Part shown: piece by piece, positions 18,114 through 27,328 of the stretch
How the letters are laid out: the number at the start of each line of letters is the position of its first letter
How positions within the stretch are numbered: the stretch's first letter is position 1
From: Bacteroidales bacterium
GTDB lineage: Bacteria; Bacteroidota; Bacteroidia; Bacteroidales; UBA10428
DNA length: 50,945 nucleotides
NCBI GenBank assembly: GCA_016933335.1
Contig: JAFGBD010000011.1
Coordinates: 1 to 50,945 of the forward strand
Direction: 5' to 3'
Notes under the pieces: generated by a model
What the model saw: the letters and a program-made list of their open reading frames with translations, nothing else
What the model was told of the DNA's origin: nothing
Database searches by the model: none
Made by a program: the position numbers and the translations under genes

Positions 18114-19232
18114 CTAATCATCAAAATTTATATGTTCATAAGAAGCCATATCTCTGGCAATCTTCCTGTACCTTTTCATTGCTTTTATTTCGCCTGCTCT
18201 TTCAGAAATCCGGCTCAAACCAAAATACGCATAAGCCGAATACTCATGCCCGAAATCCTTATAGGCTTCTGCTTTCTTAATACCCGACCGGTAAAGCTTT
18301 TCTGCTTCACTGTCGTTCTTATATTTTTTTTCGTAAATAATCCCTTTCAAAATATCAACCTGTGACTGTAAATAAATGTTATCTGAAGGATTAGGAATGT
18401 CTTCGAGTAGTTTTTCTGCCATGGTGTAATTCCTTATGATAAGAAGATCCCTGATATAATCTGACCTGAATTCAGTATTATTAGGGTATCTGGCGGAAAG
18501 TTTTTTACTGTAAAAGCAGGCTGTCCGAGGTTTCAATTCAAAACTCTGATAAATTCCTGATAAAAAAGCATTGGACTCTGCCTTAAGGAATATCGAACTA
18601 TCAGATGCCAGTCGCAGCTGTTGCAAACCAAGTTCTTTATCCCCGTGCGGAAAAAAGACGATCACCGGTTTGTAAACCGGATGAGCCTCGGGATATGCCT
18701 CTATATAATAATTATATAATCCGGTGATAAAATAAAAATCATAATAGGCATCTGTAAAATCAAATGACCGCATCACAAATCTGTAAGTCTGGGGTGCCAG
18801 AGAAATCACTTTTCGTGATAATCCGTTATCGGCGTAATAAAGCAACAGGAGTCCCACTGCTCCCAATCCCGACAACAGGCTCTCAGCATCATTCTCATCT
18901 TCTTTGTATCGCTGTTCTGCCAGTGCGTAACTTTTTTCCAGCATTCTGACAAATGCACCGCTATAAGGCGAATCGGGTGTAATCGGAAAGTACTTCCAGT
19001 AAATGATCAAACCTTTAAAAAGATATGGTACAGAGTGTTCCGGATATTTGGATTTAAGATATTGATAAACCGATTCTGCTTCGGTAAATTCAAAATTGTA
19101 AATGTGGTCAACCCCTCTTTTTATGTTTTCATAAGTAGCCGGATCCTGTAGCAGCTGTGCTTTTGCTGTATATGTAGTTATCCAGGTAAAGAAAATAATA
19201 AACGGGACAGATTTTGGAATGTTGATACTCAT
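18114..19232 (-). CDS. Secreted helical-repeat (TPR-like) protein
   Basis: The 372-residue protein begins with a signal peptide (about 1-25, ending TAKAQ). The rest is alpha-helical, with degenerate TPR units. The first is YNFEFTEAESVYQYLKSKYP near 45-65, and the last is an AEKLYRSGIKKAEAY unit near 310-325. The middle part, about 110-200, is rich in aromatic residues (YYDFYFITGLYNYYIEAY) and may bind a ligand or membrane surface. Homologues of this layout are common and uncharacterised in Bacteroidota. It sits 47 bases before the BNR_4 gene and 32 bases after a lipoprotein gene, suggesting one transcript. Confidence 0.8.
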   Translation of the reverse strand: MSINIPKSVPFIIFFTWITTYTAKAQLLQDPATYENIKRGVDHIYNFEFTEAESVYQYLKSKYPEHSVPYLFKGLIIYWKYFPITPDSPYSGAFVRMLEKSYALAEQRYKEDENDAESLLSGLGAVGLLLLYYADNGLSRKVISLAPQTYRFVMRSFDFTDAYYDFYFITGLYNYYIEAYPEAHPVYKPVIVFFPHGDKELGLQQLRLASDSSIFLKAESNAFLSGIYQSFELKPRTACFYSKKLSARYPNNTEFRSDYIRDLLIIRNYTMAEKLLEDIPNPSDNIYLQSQVDILKGIIYEKKYKNDSEAEKLYRSGIKKAEAYKDFGHEYSAYAYFGLSRISERAGEIKAMKRYRKIARDMASYEHINFDD

Positions 19233-19264
19233 TCAATTAATGAATTTTTTATAATCCGGATTGT

Positions 19265-19972
19265 TTATCGCCTGCACCTGTAATTACCCAGCAGACTGTT
19301 GCTGAAATTGAATTCATTATCAACCAGCCTGAATATTCCCATCATCTGCTGACATTTCCGACAGTCATGGTAGATATCGGAGCAATTGTATAAGAAAAAC
19401 CTGTATTTATTCTTCATGGCATACTCTATCATGAAAGAATAGGTATTGATTTTTTCTCTTACCTCGGCAGACTCATCTTCATATGATTCGAGATGATAAA
19501 GTCCGGTGGTGTTGAGCTTTGAAATAAACCTGTCCCATCCTGAATGCGGTTCCTCCTTTTTGATCCAGAAAGTATCCAGTCCTGAAGTTGATAATTCTTC
19601 AAATGAGAAAGACCGCTTTTCCGGATTGTCCGGTGTTGAAAGCCTTTCGATAAACCAGTAGTGGTAACAGTTCCATTTGTATTTTGTCTTCCTGATGATA
19701 TATACTTCTCCTCCTTTGGCTGTTCCGGTCATCGCCCATAACCTGATCTCCAGCGTATCAACTCCTTTTTCGATTGGTCTGATGTTGAGTTCATCAGTGA
19801 TGTGCTGCTTTTTTCTATACAGGAGTCTGTTCAGCTGATTGTTTTGAATATCAGGAATAATCACATCTATTTTACCACCGATATCACCGATGGATGAAAA
19901 GCGGCAGCCCAGTAACAACAAAGGAATAATCAGCATGAAATATTTTTTTATAAAAATCTTAATATGGTTCAT
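19265..19972 (-). CDS. Lipoprotein of unknown function
   Basis: The frame is open to 20110, but the ATG at 19972 begins a proper lipoprotein signal with lipobox LLGC, giving 235 residues. The mature part has a beta-rich middle (VDTLEIRLWAMTGTAKGGEV and VYIIRKTKYKWNCYHYWFIE) and a C-terminal segment with NCSDIYHDCRKC near 202-213, which could bind a metal or form disulfides. I recognise no family. It is the first gene of the same-strand run leading to the GH35 enzyme. Its start is only 155 bases from the divergent DUF2723 remnant. Confidence 0.7.
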   Translation of the reverse strand: MNHIKIFIKKYFMLIIPLLLLGCRFSSIGDIGGKIDVIIPDIQNNQLNRLLYRKKQHITDELNIRPIEKGVDTLEIRLWAMTGTAKGGEVYIIRKTKYKWNCYHYWFIERLSTPDNPEKRSFSFEELSTSGLDTFWIKKEEPHSGWDRFISKLNTTGLYHLESYEDESAEVREKINTYSFMIEYAMKNKYRFFLYNCSDIYHDCRKCQQMMGIFRLVDNEFNFSNSLLGNYRCRR

Positions 19973-20127
19973 AAATCTTTTTAATGAGCTTCCGGTAAAT
20001 ACCAAATATCTGTTAAGTATAAGAAATGGTTGAAGATACGAATTTAATAAAAATAAATCCCTCATCTCTGAACCTTTTGAAAAAATGAGTGTACAGGAAG
20101 AATCATACATAATACAATGATTTGAAT

Positions 20128-20402
20128 ATGAATTACCGTAAGCTCAATAACCTTTCAGGCTGGTTGCCCGGTTATTTACCCTGCTGGCGGGCAGCGATAT
20201 ACAAAGAGTTGCACTTATGGTTAACCTGCTGTCAGCAATAACAAGCGCCCTGACCGTCATGTTTCTTTTCTGGACAATTACCAACCTTGCCGGCAAAGCA
20301 ATGATTAAAGAAAACAGCAGTGACAGTTTCTGGTTTTCGGCAGTGGAAGCGGAAGTATATGCATTTTCATCCTTTACAAACGGGATAAAACAGTGTTCAT
20401 GA
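20128..20402 (+). pseudogene. Remnant of a DUF2723-family membrane protein with internal deletions and a frameshift
   Basis: An ATG at 20128 opens MNYRKLNNLSGWL, the usual start of Bacteroidota DUF2723 proteins (large integral-membrane, protein mannosyltransferase-like). The following first helix and the conserved EPTVSFWDCGEF region are missing. Near 20160 the reading frame changes and homology resumes with VARLFTLLAGSDIQRVALMV and NLLSAITSALTVMFLFWTIT. A second gap removes the helix before SFWFSAVEAEVYAFSSF, which is joined to NSSD near 20320. A short unrelated tail then ends in TGA at 20400-20402. The family is normally far longer (about 1,000 residues), so this is a decayed fragment. A 61-residue ORF from 20217 is only part of it. 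Confidence 0.72.
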
Positions 20403-20511
20403 ATTTTTTTTCAAGGTTTGGCGTTTTTATACAAAATCCCACGAGTGTCTGATTATACATAGAATGTCTGAATAGTCTCTATATATTCAAAATCTTACCG
20501 GAGTATTAAAC

Positions 20512-20525
20512 ATGATAAAAATCAT
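20512..20525. promoter_or_regulatory. CRP/FNR-like palindrome
   Basis: ATGAT-AAAA-ATCAT is a perfect 5-bp dyad that fits the general CRP/FNR pattern TGA-N6-TCA. It lies about 95 bases before the small coiled-coil gene, in a 217-base stretch (20403-20619) where I see no other signal. Short dyads occur by chance in A+T-rich spacers, so the call is weak. Confidence 0.3.
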
Positions 20526-20619
20526 AACCTTTTTTGCCTTCCCTTCGTAATAAAGATAGTTGAATATGTTTTCATAAAAGATCATCATCCACCTGATAAT
20601 TAAATAATAAATCCGACCC

Positions 20620-20802
20620 ATGCAGGAAAGAAAGAACTTGGTAAACAGGATTCTTGAGCATCAGAGAAATATCATGATGCTCAAGCAGTTTATTCGCGAT
20701 CTGGAAAGCGAAGGAACAGACACCAGTCAAATGAAAAAAGAGATTGAAGAGCTGGAAAGAAAAATTGAAGCACTTCAGATAAGATGTACTATAACTAATT
20801 GA
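20620..20802 (+). CDS. Small coiled-coil protein
   Basis: The 60-residue product is almost entirely charged and helical. A heptad-like pattern of Leu, Ile and Met from about residue 5 to 55 includes LKQFIRDLESEG and KKEIEELERKIEALQ. It predicts a short two-helix hairpin or a dimeric coiled coil broken at GTDTSQ. It has no signal peptide or cysteine cluster apart from one Cys near the end. It is convergent with the LiaF-like gene, whose stop lies ten bases away. There is no clear ribosome-binding site or promoter, so the gene call rests on the coherent amphipathic sequence. Confidence 0.5.
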   Translation: MQERKNLVNRILEHQRNIMMLKQFIRDLESEGTDTSQMKKEIEELERKIEALQIRCTITN

Positions 20803-20812
20803 AATCCAGGTA

Positions 20813-21346
20813 CTATCTGGCATCCAGCTGTAAATGCCCGAATACCACCTCAGCTTCAATGTAAAGGTGTTTCTCCGATTCCCTGAAAGAAGGCGTATTG
20901 TAATAACTTGTACCAAACACAATGGTATTTCCATCCGGGGTTGTTGCTCCTGAAAAAGCTGCGTCAATCTTAATCTTGACCGGTATGTTATCGTTAATCC
21001 TGATGTAGGAACTGCCGAATATCGTATGTATCCTGGCCCTTACCGTCTTATCTTCAATGAATTGAAAATCGCGGAAATCGTAAACAGTTTTCCCAAAAAT
21101 AACGTTGTATTCTGTATTGTCTCTTGGCGATTCATGTACGATCCTGTCTCCAAAAATATTTTGATTGCCCGCTGACCTGAATCTGAAGATTCCTTTTGAA
21201 CCGAACAGTAGCATAACTCCTGTAATTATTAATAATACGGCAATAAGCACCCTGAAAAGATTGATATTAAAAACAATTCTAAGAATTATGCTTACACCGA
21301 TAATTACAAGAATCAGGCCCCAAAAAATACCGGGATTTATTTTCAT
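20813..21346 (-). CDS. LiaF/DUF5668-like membrane protein
   Basis: The 177-residue protein has two N-terminal membrane helices (about 5-25 and 30-48), the second followed by a GSKGIF turn. The soluble C-terminal part, about 75-177, is a beta-stranded domain with repeated FG motifs (VIFGKTVYDF, TIFGSSYIRI, AVFGHLQL-like VVFGHLQL). That layout matches the cell-wall-active antibiotic response protein family (LiaF-like), with a toastrack-type beta-helix. In Firmicutes LiaF restrains a stress-sensing kinase; in Bacteroidota the role is unknown. No two-component genes are adjacent. It may share a transcript with lon, but the repeat block at 21432 lies between. Confidence 0.75.
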   Translation of the reverse strand: MKINPGIFWGLILVIIGVSIILRIVFNINLFRVLIAVLLIITGVMLLFGSKGIFRFRSAGNQNIFGDRIVHESPRDNTEYNVIFGKTVYDFRDFQFIEDKTVRARIHTIFGSSYIRINDNIPVKIKIDAAFSGATTPDGNTIVFGTSYYNTPSFRESEKHLYIEAEVVFGHLQLDAR

Positions 21347-21431
21347 CTGTAATTTTTTAACTGTTGACGGTTCATTTTAATTCGTTCATTCCCTAATCCG
21401 GATTTGAATCAAGAAGCACTTTCATATCTTG

Positions 21432-21471
21432 TCCCGACTTTATGTCGGGAGCCTGTCCCGATTTATCGGGA
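21432..21471. repeat. Pair of intergenic hairpins with related arms
   Basis: Two adjacent palindromes occur 3' of lon. The first has arms TCCCGAC and GTCGGGA around TTTAT (21432-21450). The second has arms TCCCGAT and ATCGGGA around TT (21456-21471). The near-identical arms suggest one is a copy of the other, typical of dispersed intergenic repeats. They may also attenuate lon read-through into the LiaF-like gene. Confidence 0.75.
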
Positions 21472-21472
21472 T

Positions 21473-21506
21473 CTTAGCGAAGCGAATAACTTAGCAAAGC
21501 GAATAA
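21473..21506. repeat. 17-bp direct tandem repeat, two copies
   Basis: CTTAGCGAAGCGAATAA (21473-21489) is followed at once by CTTAGCAAAGCGAATAA (21490-21506), differing at one base. It directly adjoins the hairpin pair, and together they look like a compound mobile intergenic repeat. I see no second copy in the window. Confidence 0.75.
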
Positions 21507-21575
21507 ATCCGGAATAGCCTTTACATCAGGCCATAAAAATAATAATCAATCTGATTTCAACAAATTTAAAGGAAA

Positions 21576-24029
21576 TTAATCAAATTTTTTTGCATTAATG
21601 ACTTTCTTTTGTAGCAGGGCCAAATCCAGTACTTCCATGATATTCCTGATATAATGAAATCTTAATCCCTTCAGGTAGATTTTATTTATTTCTTCAATTT
21701 CTTTCCTGTTTTCTTCAGACAGAATAATCTCTTTAATATTGGCCCGTTTTGCGGCAAGAATCTTTTCTTTAATGCCGCCAACAGGTAAAACCTTCCCTCT
21801 GAGTGTTATTTCTCCGGTCATGGCAATATCCTTTTTCACTTTCCGCTGTGTAATAGCAGATGCAATCGAAGTTGCCATTGTAATACCTGCAGACGGCCCG
21901 TCTTTCGGAATAGCGCCTTCCGGTATGTGTATATGGAAATTCCATTTTTCAAAAATATCAGGATTGATCTTTAAAAGTTGTGAATTGGATTTTATGAATT
22001 CCAATGCAATGATGGCCGATTCTTTCATCACTTCCCCAAGATTTCCCGTGATGGTCAGGGTACCCTTGCCTCTGCTCAGGCTTGATTCAACAAACAATAT
22101 TTCTCCGCCGGTTGATGTCCAGGCCAAACCTGTAACAACACCTGCAAAATTATTCCCCATGTATTTTTCCCTGATATACTTTGGTGAACCTAATATCCTG
22201 AGAATATCATCCTTTGTGAGTTTTTTCTGATACTCCTCTTCAAGTGCTTTTTTCCTGGCAATGATCCTGCTGATCTTTGCAATGGTTTTATCCAGTTCAC
22301 GAACTCCCGATTCCCGTGTGAAATTCTCAATGATGAACTCCATCACCTCTTTTGAAAGAATGAAATCGTTCCTGTTCAGACCATGTTCGCTGAATTGTTT
22401 GGGAATTAAATGCCGTTTTGCTATCTCGATTTTCTCCTCGACAATATACCCGCTGAGTTCAATTATTTCCATCCTGTCGCGAAGAGCCGGATGAATTGAA
22501 AACGAGGTATTGGCGGTGGCTATGAACAAAACCTTGGAAAGATCAAATTCAATCTCAAGAAAATTATCATAAAAAGTATTGTTCTGCTCGGGATCAAGCA
22601 CCTCAAGCAAAGCAGATGCCGGATCTCCGTGAAAATCACGACCGACCTTATCTATCTCATCCAGCACAAAAACCGGATTTGCTGTCTTTGCCTTTTTCAG
22701 GTTCTGAATAATTCTGCCGGGCATTGCACCGATATAGGTTTTTCTATGTCCTCTGATTTCAGCTTCATCATGTAATCCTCCTAATGACATCCTGACATAT
22801 TTCCGGTTCAGTGCTTTGGCAACCGACTTGCCCAGTGATGTTTTGCCTACTCCCGGTGGACCTATCAGACAGAGAATGGGAGATTTCAGGTCTCCTTTGA
22901 GCTTCAAAACTGCAAGATGCTCAAGTATTCTGTCTTTTATTTTCTCAAGGCCAAAGTGATCTTTGTCCAGAATTCGCTGCGCTCTTTTCAGATCGAAGTT
23001 GTCTTTGGTGTATTCTTTCCATGGAAGGTCGAGCAATGTCTGAAGATAATTCATCTGCACCGAATATTCACCGGTTGCAGGATTCAGCCGCTGCAGTTTA
23101 TCAACTTCTTTGTTGAATACATGATATGTTTCTTTGCTCCATTTCTTCTTCTGGCCACGCTTCCTTAATTCTTCTATCTCCTGCTCCATTGGACTGCCAC
23201 CAAGTTCATCCTGGATGGTTTTCATCTGCTGATGCAGGAAATATTCGCGCTGCTGCTGATCAAGATCAATCTTTGTTTTTGTTTGGATATCAAGCTTAAG
23301 CTCCAGCATTTGCACTTCACGGCTGAGGTATTCAAGCAGTGCTATGCCTCTTTTTTTCAGATCACCGATCTCAAGCAGCCGTTGCTTTTCATATAGCTTT
23401 ATATCGCTGTTGGAGCTGATGAAATTTATCAGGAATGATGAACTTTCGATGTTTTTTACTGCAAAAGAGGTCTCGGGAGGTATATTTGTTGATAGTTTTA
23501 TGATCTTCAGTGAAAGATCTTTCAAAGAACCCACAATGGCTTCAAATTCATCATTTTTCTTTGTTGGTTTGGTATCCAAAAGTGGTTTGATTTTAACCAG
23601 GAAATAAGGTTCTGATGAAACCAGACCTTTAATTGCAAACCGCTTTTTGCCCTGTATAATAACCGAAGTGGATCCGTCCGGCATTTCAAGTATTCGGATA
23701 ATCTGGGCAACAGTACCAGTCATATAAAGATCCTTGAAAACAGGTTCTTCAAGATTCGGATCTTTCTGTGCAACAGTACCGATTATCCTGTCTTTCTTGT
23801 AAAAATCCCGGATTAGTTTCATGGATTTATCCCTTCCGACTGAAATGGGAATAACCACACCAGGAAACAGCACAGTATTTCTCAAAGGCAGTAAAGGAAT
23901 TGTATCAGGTATTTCTGTTTTACTCAGGCTATCCTCATCTTCATCTGTAATAAGAGGGATAAAATCCGCCTCCTCATCCATCGCTGCAGAAAAAAAACGT
24001 TTTTGCATTATATTGCCAGATTGACTCAT
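21576..24029 (-). CDS. lon: ATP-dependent Lon protease
   Basis: The 817-residue protein matches bacterial Lon (LonA) in length and order. An N-terminal substrate-binding domain spans about 40-240, beginning at [15 protein letters not shown] coiled-coil linker with [15 protein letters not shown] comes next. The AAA+ module has Walker [10 protein letters not shown] near 389-397 and Walker B VFVLDEID. The protease domain has catalytic Ser in DGPSAG near 712 and Lys in GGIKEKIL near 754. It degrades misfolded and regulatory proteins in the cytoplasm. The short N-terminal extension before the LON domain is charged and probably disordered. No strong promoter match is visible upstream, and the hairpin repeats lie just past its stop. 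Confidence 0.98.
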   Translation of the reverse strand: MSQSGNIMQKRFFSAAMDEEADFIPLITDEDEDSLSKTEIPDTIPLLPLRNTVLFPGVVIPISVGRDKSMKLIRDFYKKDRIIGTVAQKDPNLEEPVFKDLYMTGTVAQIIRILEMPDGSTSVIIQGKKRFAIKGLVSSEPYFLVKIKPLLDTKPTKKNDEFEAIVGSLKDLSLKIIKLSTNIPPETSFAVKNIESSSFLINFISSNSDIKLYEKQRLLEIGDLKKRGIALLEYLSREVQMLELKLDIQTKTKIDLDQQQREYFLHQQMKTIQDELGGSPMEQEIEELRKRGQKKKWSKETYHVFNKEVDKLQRLNPATGEYSVQMNYLQTLLDLPWKEYTKDNFDLKRAQRILDKDHFGLEKIKDRILEHLAVLKLKGDLKSPILCLIGPPGVGKTSLGKSVAKALNRKYVRMSLGGLHDEAEIRGHRKTYIGAMPGRIIQNLKKAKTANPVFVLDEIDKVGRDFHGDPASALLEVLDPEQNNTFYDNFLEIEFDLSKVLFIATANTSFSIHPALRDRMEIIELSGYIVEEKIEIAKRHLIPKQFSEHGLNRNDFILSKEVMEFIIENFTRESGVRELDKTIAKISRIIARKKALEEEYQKKLTKDDILRILGSPKYIREKYMGNNFAGVVTGLAWTSTGGEILFVESSLSRGKGTLTITGNLGEVMKESAIIALEFIKSNSQLLKINPDIFEKWNFHIHIPEGAIPKDGPSAGITMATSIASAITQRKVKKDIAMTGEITLRGKVLPVGGIKEKILAAKRANIKEIILSEENRKEIEEINKIYLKGLRFHYIRNIMEVLDLALLQKKVINAKKFD

Positions 24030-24213
24030 GTTTTCTTAACCTTCTGTTGATTCTTGTTTTTTCAATTCACGGTCAGACTGTCATTTAACCAATTCATATA
24101 AAAGAAATAGCCAATCATCAATACCTGTGCCAACTTTACCGCATGATGTCAGTTTATTTGAATAATATACTATTTCCCCGGACATGTCTGAAGTGAACCT
24201 GACAAAAATACAC

Positions 24214-24253
24214 AAAAAAAGCTCCGGATTCTCAACAGAAGAAAAAACGGAGC
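24214..24253 (-). terminator. Rho-independent terminator of rpmE2
   Basis: Read on the minus strand, a GCTCCG/CGGAGC stem with a long A+T-rich loop ends in seven T residues, 22 bases past the L31 stop codon. It is a textbook intrinsic terminator apart from the long loop. The remaining bases up to lon (24030-24213) hold no other feature I can recognise. Confidence 0.75.
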
Positions 24254-24275
24254 CTTGAATATCGAAATAGTGTGG

Positions 24276-24545
24276 CTATTTATTCTGTTTCTTTGCCAGA
24301 TGATCTTTATATCTGTTCATGAATTTATCTACACGTCCTGCCGTATCAACAAGTTTCATCTTGCCGGTGTAAAAGGGGTGAGACGTATTTGAAATCTCAA
24401 GCTTTACCAGGGGATATTCTTTCCCGTCTTCCAGTTTAACGGTTTCCTTTGAACTTGCGGTCGATCTTGTTACAAAGGTATATCCGTTTGACATGTCCCT
24501 GAAAGCTACCAACCTGTAATTATCAGGATGTATTCCTTTCTTCAT
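24276..24545 (-). CDS. rpmE2: 50S ribosomal protein L31 type B
   Basis: The 89-residue product opens with [20 protein letters not shown] and contains [13 protein letters not shown] and [13 protein letters not shown], all conserved in L31. It lacks the CxxC zinc-binding pairs of the A form and has the central insertion of the type B form, so it is the zinc-independent version. It binds the large ribosomal subunit at the central protuberance. It has its own promoter and terminator and so is a single-gene unit. Type B L31 often replaces the zinc form under zinc limitation, but in Bacteroidota it is usually the sole copy. Confidence 0.97.
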   Translation of the reverse strand: MKKGIHPDNYRLVAFRDMSNGYTFVTRSTASSKETVKLEDGKEYPLVKLEISNTSHPFYTGKMKLVDTAGRVDKFMNRYKDHLAKKQNK

Positions 24546-24582
24546 TGCTTTGGTTTTTTCTTACTCGTTAAAAACAGGTCTG

Positions 24583-24613
24583 CAAAGTTATACAATCAAT
24601 CTTAAAATACAAA
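24583..24613 (-). promoter_or_regulatory. Bacteroidota sigma-A promoter of rpmE2
   Basis: On the minus strand TTTG (24613-24610) is followed after exactly 19 bases by TAACTTTG (24590-24583), a full match to the TTTG-N19-TAnnTTTG consensus. The start codon lies 38 bases further on. The promoter sits just past the acetyltransferase stop codon. Confidence 0.8.
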
Positions 24614-24619
24614 ATATTA

Positions 24620-25810
24620 TTATTGATTTTTCCTGAGTTTCCGGAACTTCTCACTTTCATTGGTAAATCTGACAAACTCTGCATTCGGATCGAACAAATA
24701 ACGATATGTAATATGCGTTTTTTCCTTAGTGGCACCGAACTGCCCATACATCCGGTTGACAGTGATGTTATAGTCACCTACCCATGACAGTTCCAGTTCG
24801 TTCATACCAAGTTCGCGCATGGTATCCACCAGTTTCAGGTACAGCGGACCAACGACTCCGGTTCTCTGATATTCAGGAATAACACCCGTAACAAGCAATC
24901 TGGCACGTGTAACCGCCCTTCTGCGGTAATAGAATAATTTAATAATGTTAATTAAATTCAATTTACCGTTTTTCAGTTTACGAAAAACCTGGTTTACATC
25001 CGGAAATGCAATCAGAAATCCAACAGGCTTGTTATTATGATAACCGAACCAGATGGTTTTTTCATTAAGCAATGGCTTTGAATCTTTAAAAATGGTATAG
25101 AAATCATCAAACTTCAGAGGAGTATAGTTTTCATGAAAATCAGCCCATACTTTATTGTACATATCCACAAGATCCCGGATATAACCCTCGGCTTTATCCA
25201 TTTCGATATGCCGGAAACTGTATTCGGGTTTTTCAAAAAAATGCTCTGCAAATCTGCGCATCCTTTCCGGATAATCCCTTGAGAAGACATCATGAAAACT
25301 GTATTGTTCAAAATAATTCTGAAATCCGTATTTCTCAAATAGTTCTTTGTAATAAGGAAAATTATATGGCATGCCATATCCCTGGACAGTAAATCCGTCA
25401 ACCAGCAATCCCCAGTAAACAAAATTTTCCCCGAAGTTGATCGGCCCGTCCATGGCCTCCATTCCCCGTTCCTTCAACCATGCTTTTGCCATGTCAAATA
25501 ACATATTTGCTGCCTGCTGATCGTTAATACATTCAAAAAAGCCGATCCCTCCTGTAGGCTGCTGATTATGAAATGCTTTATTCTTATCGTAAAAAGCAGC
25601 GATTCTTCCGATGAGTTTTCCTGCATTGTCTTTTATGATCCACCTGATGGCTTCACCATGCTGGAAACAGGTGTTATGATCAGGATTGAATATGCTCTCA
25701 ATCTCAGCATCCAGAGGACAGATCCAGTTTTTATCATCTTTGTAAAGGATTTTTGGCACCTTATGAAAATCATTTTTTGTTTTCTTGTCGATTACCTCAA
25801 CTATATTCAT
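24620..25810 (-). CDS. GNAT-like N-acetyltransferase family protein
   Basis: The 396-residue protein belongs to a conserved Bacteroidota family usually labelled GNAT or acyltransferase-like. The N-terminal domain contains GKLIGRIAAFYDKN near 64-77, resembling the central strand-and-turn of acetyltransferases. IGFFECINDQQAANMLFD follows at about 89-106. A second GNAT-like half holds VTGVIPEYQRTGVVGPLY near 306-323 with an RTGVVG pyrophosphate-type loop. There is no signal peptide, so it is cytosolic. The acceptor substrate is unknown. The aminotransferase stop lies 10 bases before its start codon, so the pair is likely one transcript reading toward rpmE2. Confidence 0.78.
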   Translation of the reverse strand: MNIVEVIDKKTKNDFHKVPKILYKDDKNWICPLDAEIESIFNPDHNTCFQHGEAIRWIIKDNAGKLIGRIAAFYDKNKAFHNQQPTGGIGFFECINDQQAANMLFDMAKAWLKERGMEAMDGPINFGENFVYWGLLVDGFTVQGYGMPYNFPYYKELFEKYGFQNYFEQYSFHDVFSRDYPERMRRFAEHFFEKPEYSFRHIEMDKAEGYIRDLVDMYNKVWADFHENYTPLKFDDFYTIFKDSKPLLNEKTIWFGYHNNKPVGFLIAFPDVNQVFRKLKNGKLNLINIIKLFYYRRRAVTRARLLVTGVIPEYQRTGVVGPLYLKLVDTMRELGMNELELSWVGDYNITVNRMYGQFGATKEKTHITYRYLFDPNAEFVRFTNESEKFRKLRKNQ

Positions 25811-25820
25811 TGTTTAAAAT

Positions 25821-27299
25821 TTATAGTTTGTTCAGTTTAAACCATTCATGTATCCATTCAGGCTGTCTTTTTAATAAGGAAGAATGTTCGAATTCATTCT
25901 TTTTCGGATTATAAATATAATCTTTTTTCCACAAATCAATGTTTTTTATGATTGCCCGGAGTGAACTGATAAAGTAATTGATATCTTCCCTGGTCATGGT
26001 TGGATGCAATGACATTCTGACCCAGCCGGGCTTCTCGGAAAGATCGCCATGATTGATTTTTTGCGAGATTATGTGTGATTTCTCATAACTGAGCTCCAGA
26101 AGAAAATGGCCATAGGTGCCTGCGCAGACACAACCGCCGCGAACCTGTATTCCGAAACGATCACTGAACATTCTGGTTATCAGGTTGAAATGAATTCTCT
26201 CATGGTAAAACGATACAATACCAAGACGTTCATCTGTATTATCGGCCAGGATTTTTATCCCCGGTATTTTTCTCAATTCAGCCAGCGTATAGTCTTTCAG
26301 TGTTTCTTCTGCAACCATAATATTTTCAATCCCCATGATTTCCTTAAGCTTAATTGCCAGTGCAGCCCTTATGGTTTGAAGAAATCCCGGGGTTCCACCA
26401 TCTTCACGGGCTTCAATGTCATCAACATACTTGTATTCTCCCCACGGATTGGTCCAGTCAACGGTTCCGCCTCCGGGATTATCAGGAGCTGCATTATGAT
26501 ATAATGTTGAATCGAAAACAAGAACGCCCGGGGAACCTGGCCCTCCAAGAAATTTATGTGGAGAAAAATAAATGGCATCCAGCTTTTTCAAAGGATCCTC
26601 CGGATGCATGTCAATAGTAACATAGGGCGCTGATGCTGCAAAATCAATGAAACACAATCCTTTATTCTCATGCATGATTCTTGCCATTTCGTGATATGGT
26701 GTGATAATACCTGTCACATTTGAACAGGCAGTGAATGCACCTATTTTGAATTTTCGGTTTTCGTATTCCTTCAGTTTCCTTTTAAGCGCATCCATGTCGA
26801 TCAGCAGGTTTGCATCCGGCTCAAGCATCACCAGGTCAGCAATGGTCTCAAACCATGAGGTGTGATTCGAATGATGTTCCATATGCGTTATGAATACAAC
26901 CGGCCTTTCTGTTTCAGGGAGACTGTCGTGTGTTTGTTGTCTTTTGGTACTTTTCAGGCTTAAGATCCGCTGCAGCTTGTTTACCACTGTGGTCATTCCT
27001 GAGCCTGCAGTAATAATCACATCATTTGGTCCTGCACGGACATGTCTTTTGATATCATCGTGTGCATGCTGGTAACTCAGCGTCATCCGCGTACCTGTTT
27101 CACTCGACTGAGTGTGGGTATTGGAAACAAAAGGACCAAAGGTCTCAAGCAGTTTTTCTTCTATTGGTTTATACAACCTGCCACTGGCAACCCAGTCAAA
27201 ATAATGGATCTTCTGCCTGCCATACGGTGAGGTATATTGTGTCTCATTGCCAATGATATTATTCCTGAACCTGCTGAAATATTCTTCAAACCGAAACAT
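25821..27299 (-). CDS. Class V aminotransferase-fold PLP enzyme (cysteine desulfurase-like)
   Basis: I chose the ATG at 27299. A TTG at 27323 would extend it, but that codon lies inside a -7 promoter element. The 492-residue product has the aminotransferase class V fold. HMEHHSNHTSW near 138-148 corresponds to the conserved THxEHHSN segment, and FSPHKFLGGPGSPGVLVF near 245-262 carries the lysine that binds pyridoxal phosphate. A late RGGCVCAG motif supplies two cysteines near 386-388 that could act in sulfur transfer. The length exceeds typical SufS proteins (about 400 residues), owing to a long C-terminal extension. Its substrate is unknown. It precedes the acetyltransferase-like gene. Confidence 0.85.
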   Translation of the reverse strand: MFRFEEYFSRFRNNIIGNETQYTSPYGRQKIHYFDWVASGRLYKPIEEKLLETFGPFVSNTHTQSSETGTRMTLSYQHAHDDIKRHVRAGPNDVIITAGSGMTTVVNKLQRILSLKSTKRQQTHDSLPETERPVVFITHMEHHSNHTSWFETIADLVMLEPDANLLIDMDALKRKLKEYENRKFKIGAFTACSNVTGIITPYHEMARIMHENKGLCFIDFAASAPYVTIDMHPEDPLKKLDAIYFSPHKFLGGPGSPGVLVFDSTLYHNAAPDNPGGGTVDWTNPWGEYKYVDDIEAREDGGTPGFLQTIRAALAIKLKEIMGIENIMVAEETLKDYTLAELRKIPGIKILADNTDERLGIVSFYHERIHFNLITRMFSDRFGIQVRGGCVCAGTYGHFLLELSYEKSHIISQKINHGDLSEKPGWVRMSLHPTMTREDINYFISSLRAIIKNIDLWKKDYIYNPKKNEFEHSSLLKRQPEWIHEWFKLNKL

Positions 27300-27320
27300 A
27301 ATGGATGCACTTTTGACCTT

Positions 27321-27328
27321 CAAATATA
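27321..27328 (-). promoter_or_regulatory. -7 promoter element (TATATTTG) of the PLP enzyme gene
   Basis: The minus-strand octamer TATATTTG fits TAnnTTTG exactly, 22 bases before the ATG at 27299. No TTTG is visible at the standard -33 spacing. The element supports the chosen start. Confidence 0.45.

Noticed and set aside
20217..20402. A 61-residue open frame that looks like a small membrane protein
   Set aside because: Its sequence is an internal piece of DUF2723 proteins, and related codons continue upstream of its ATG, so it is part of a pseudogene.
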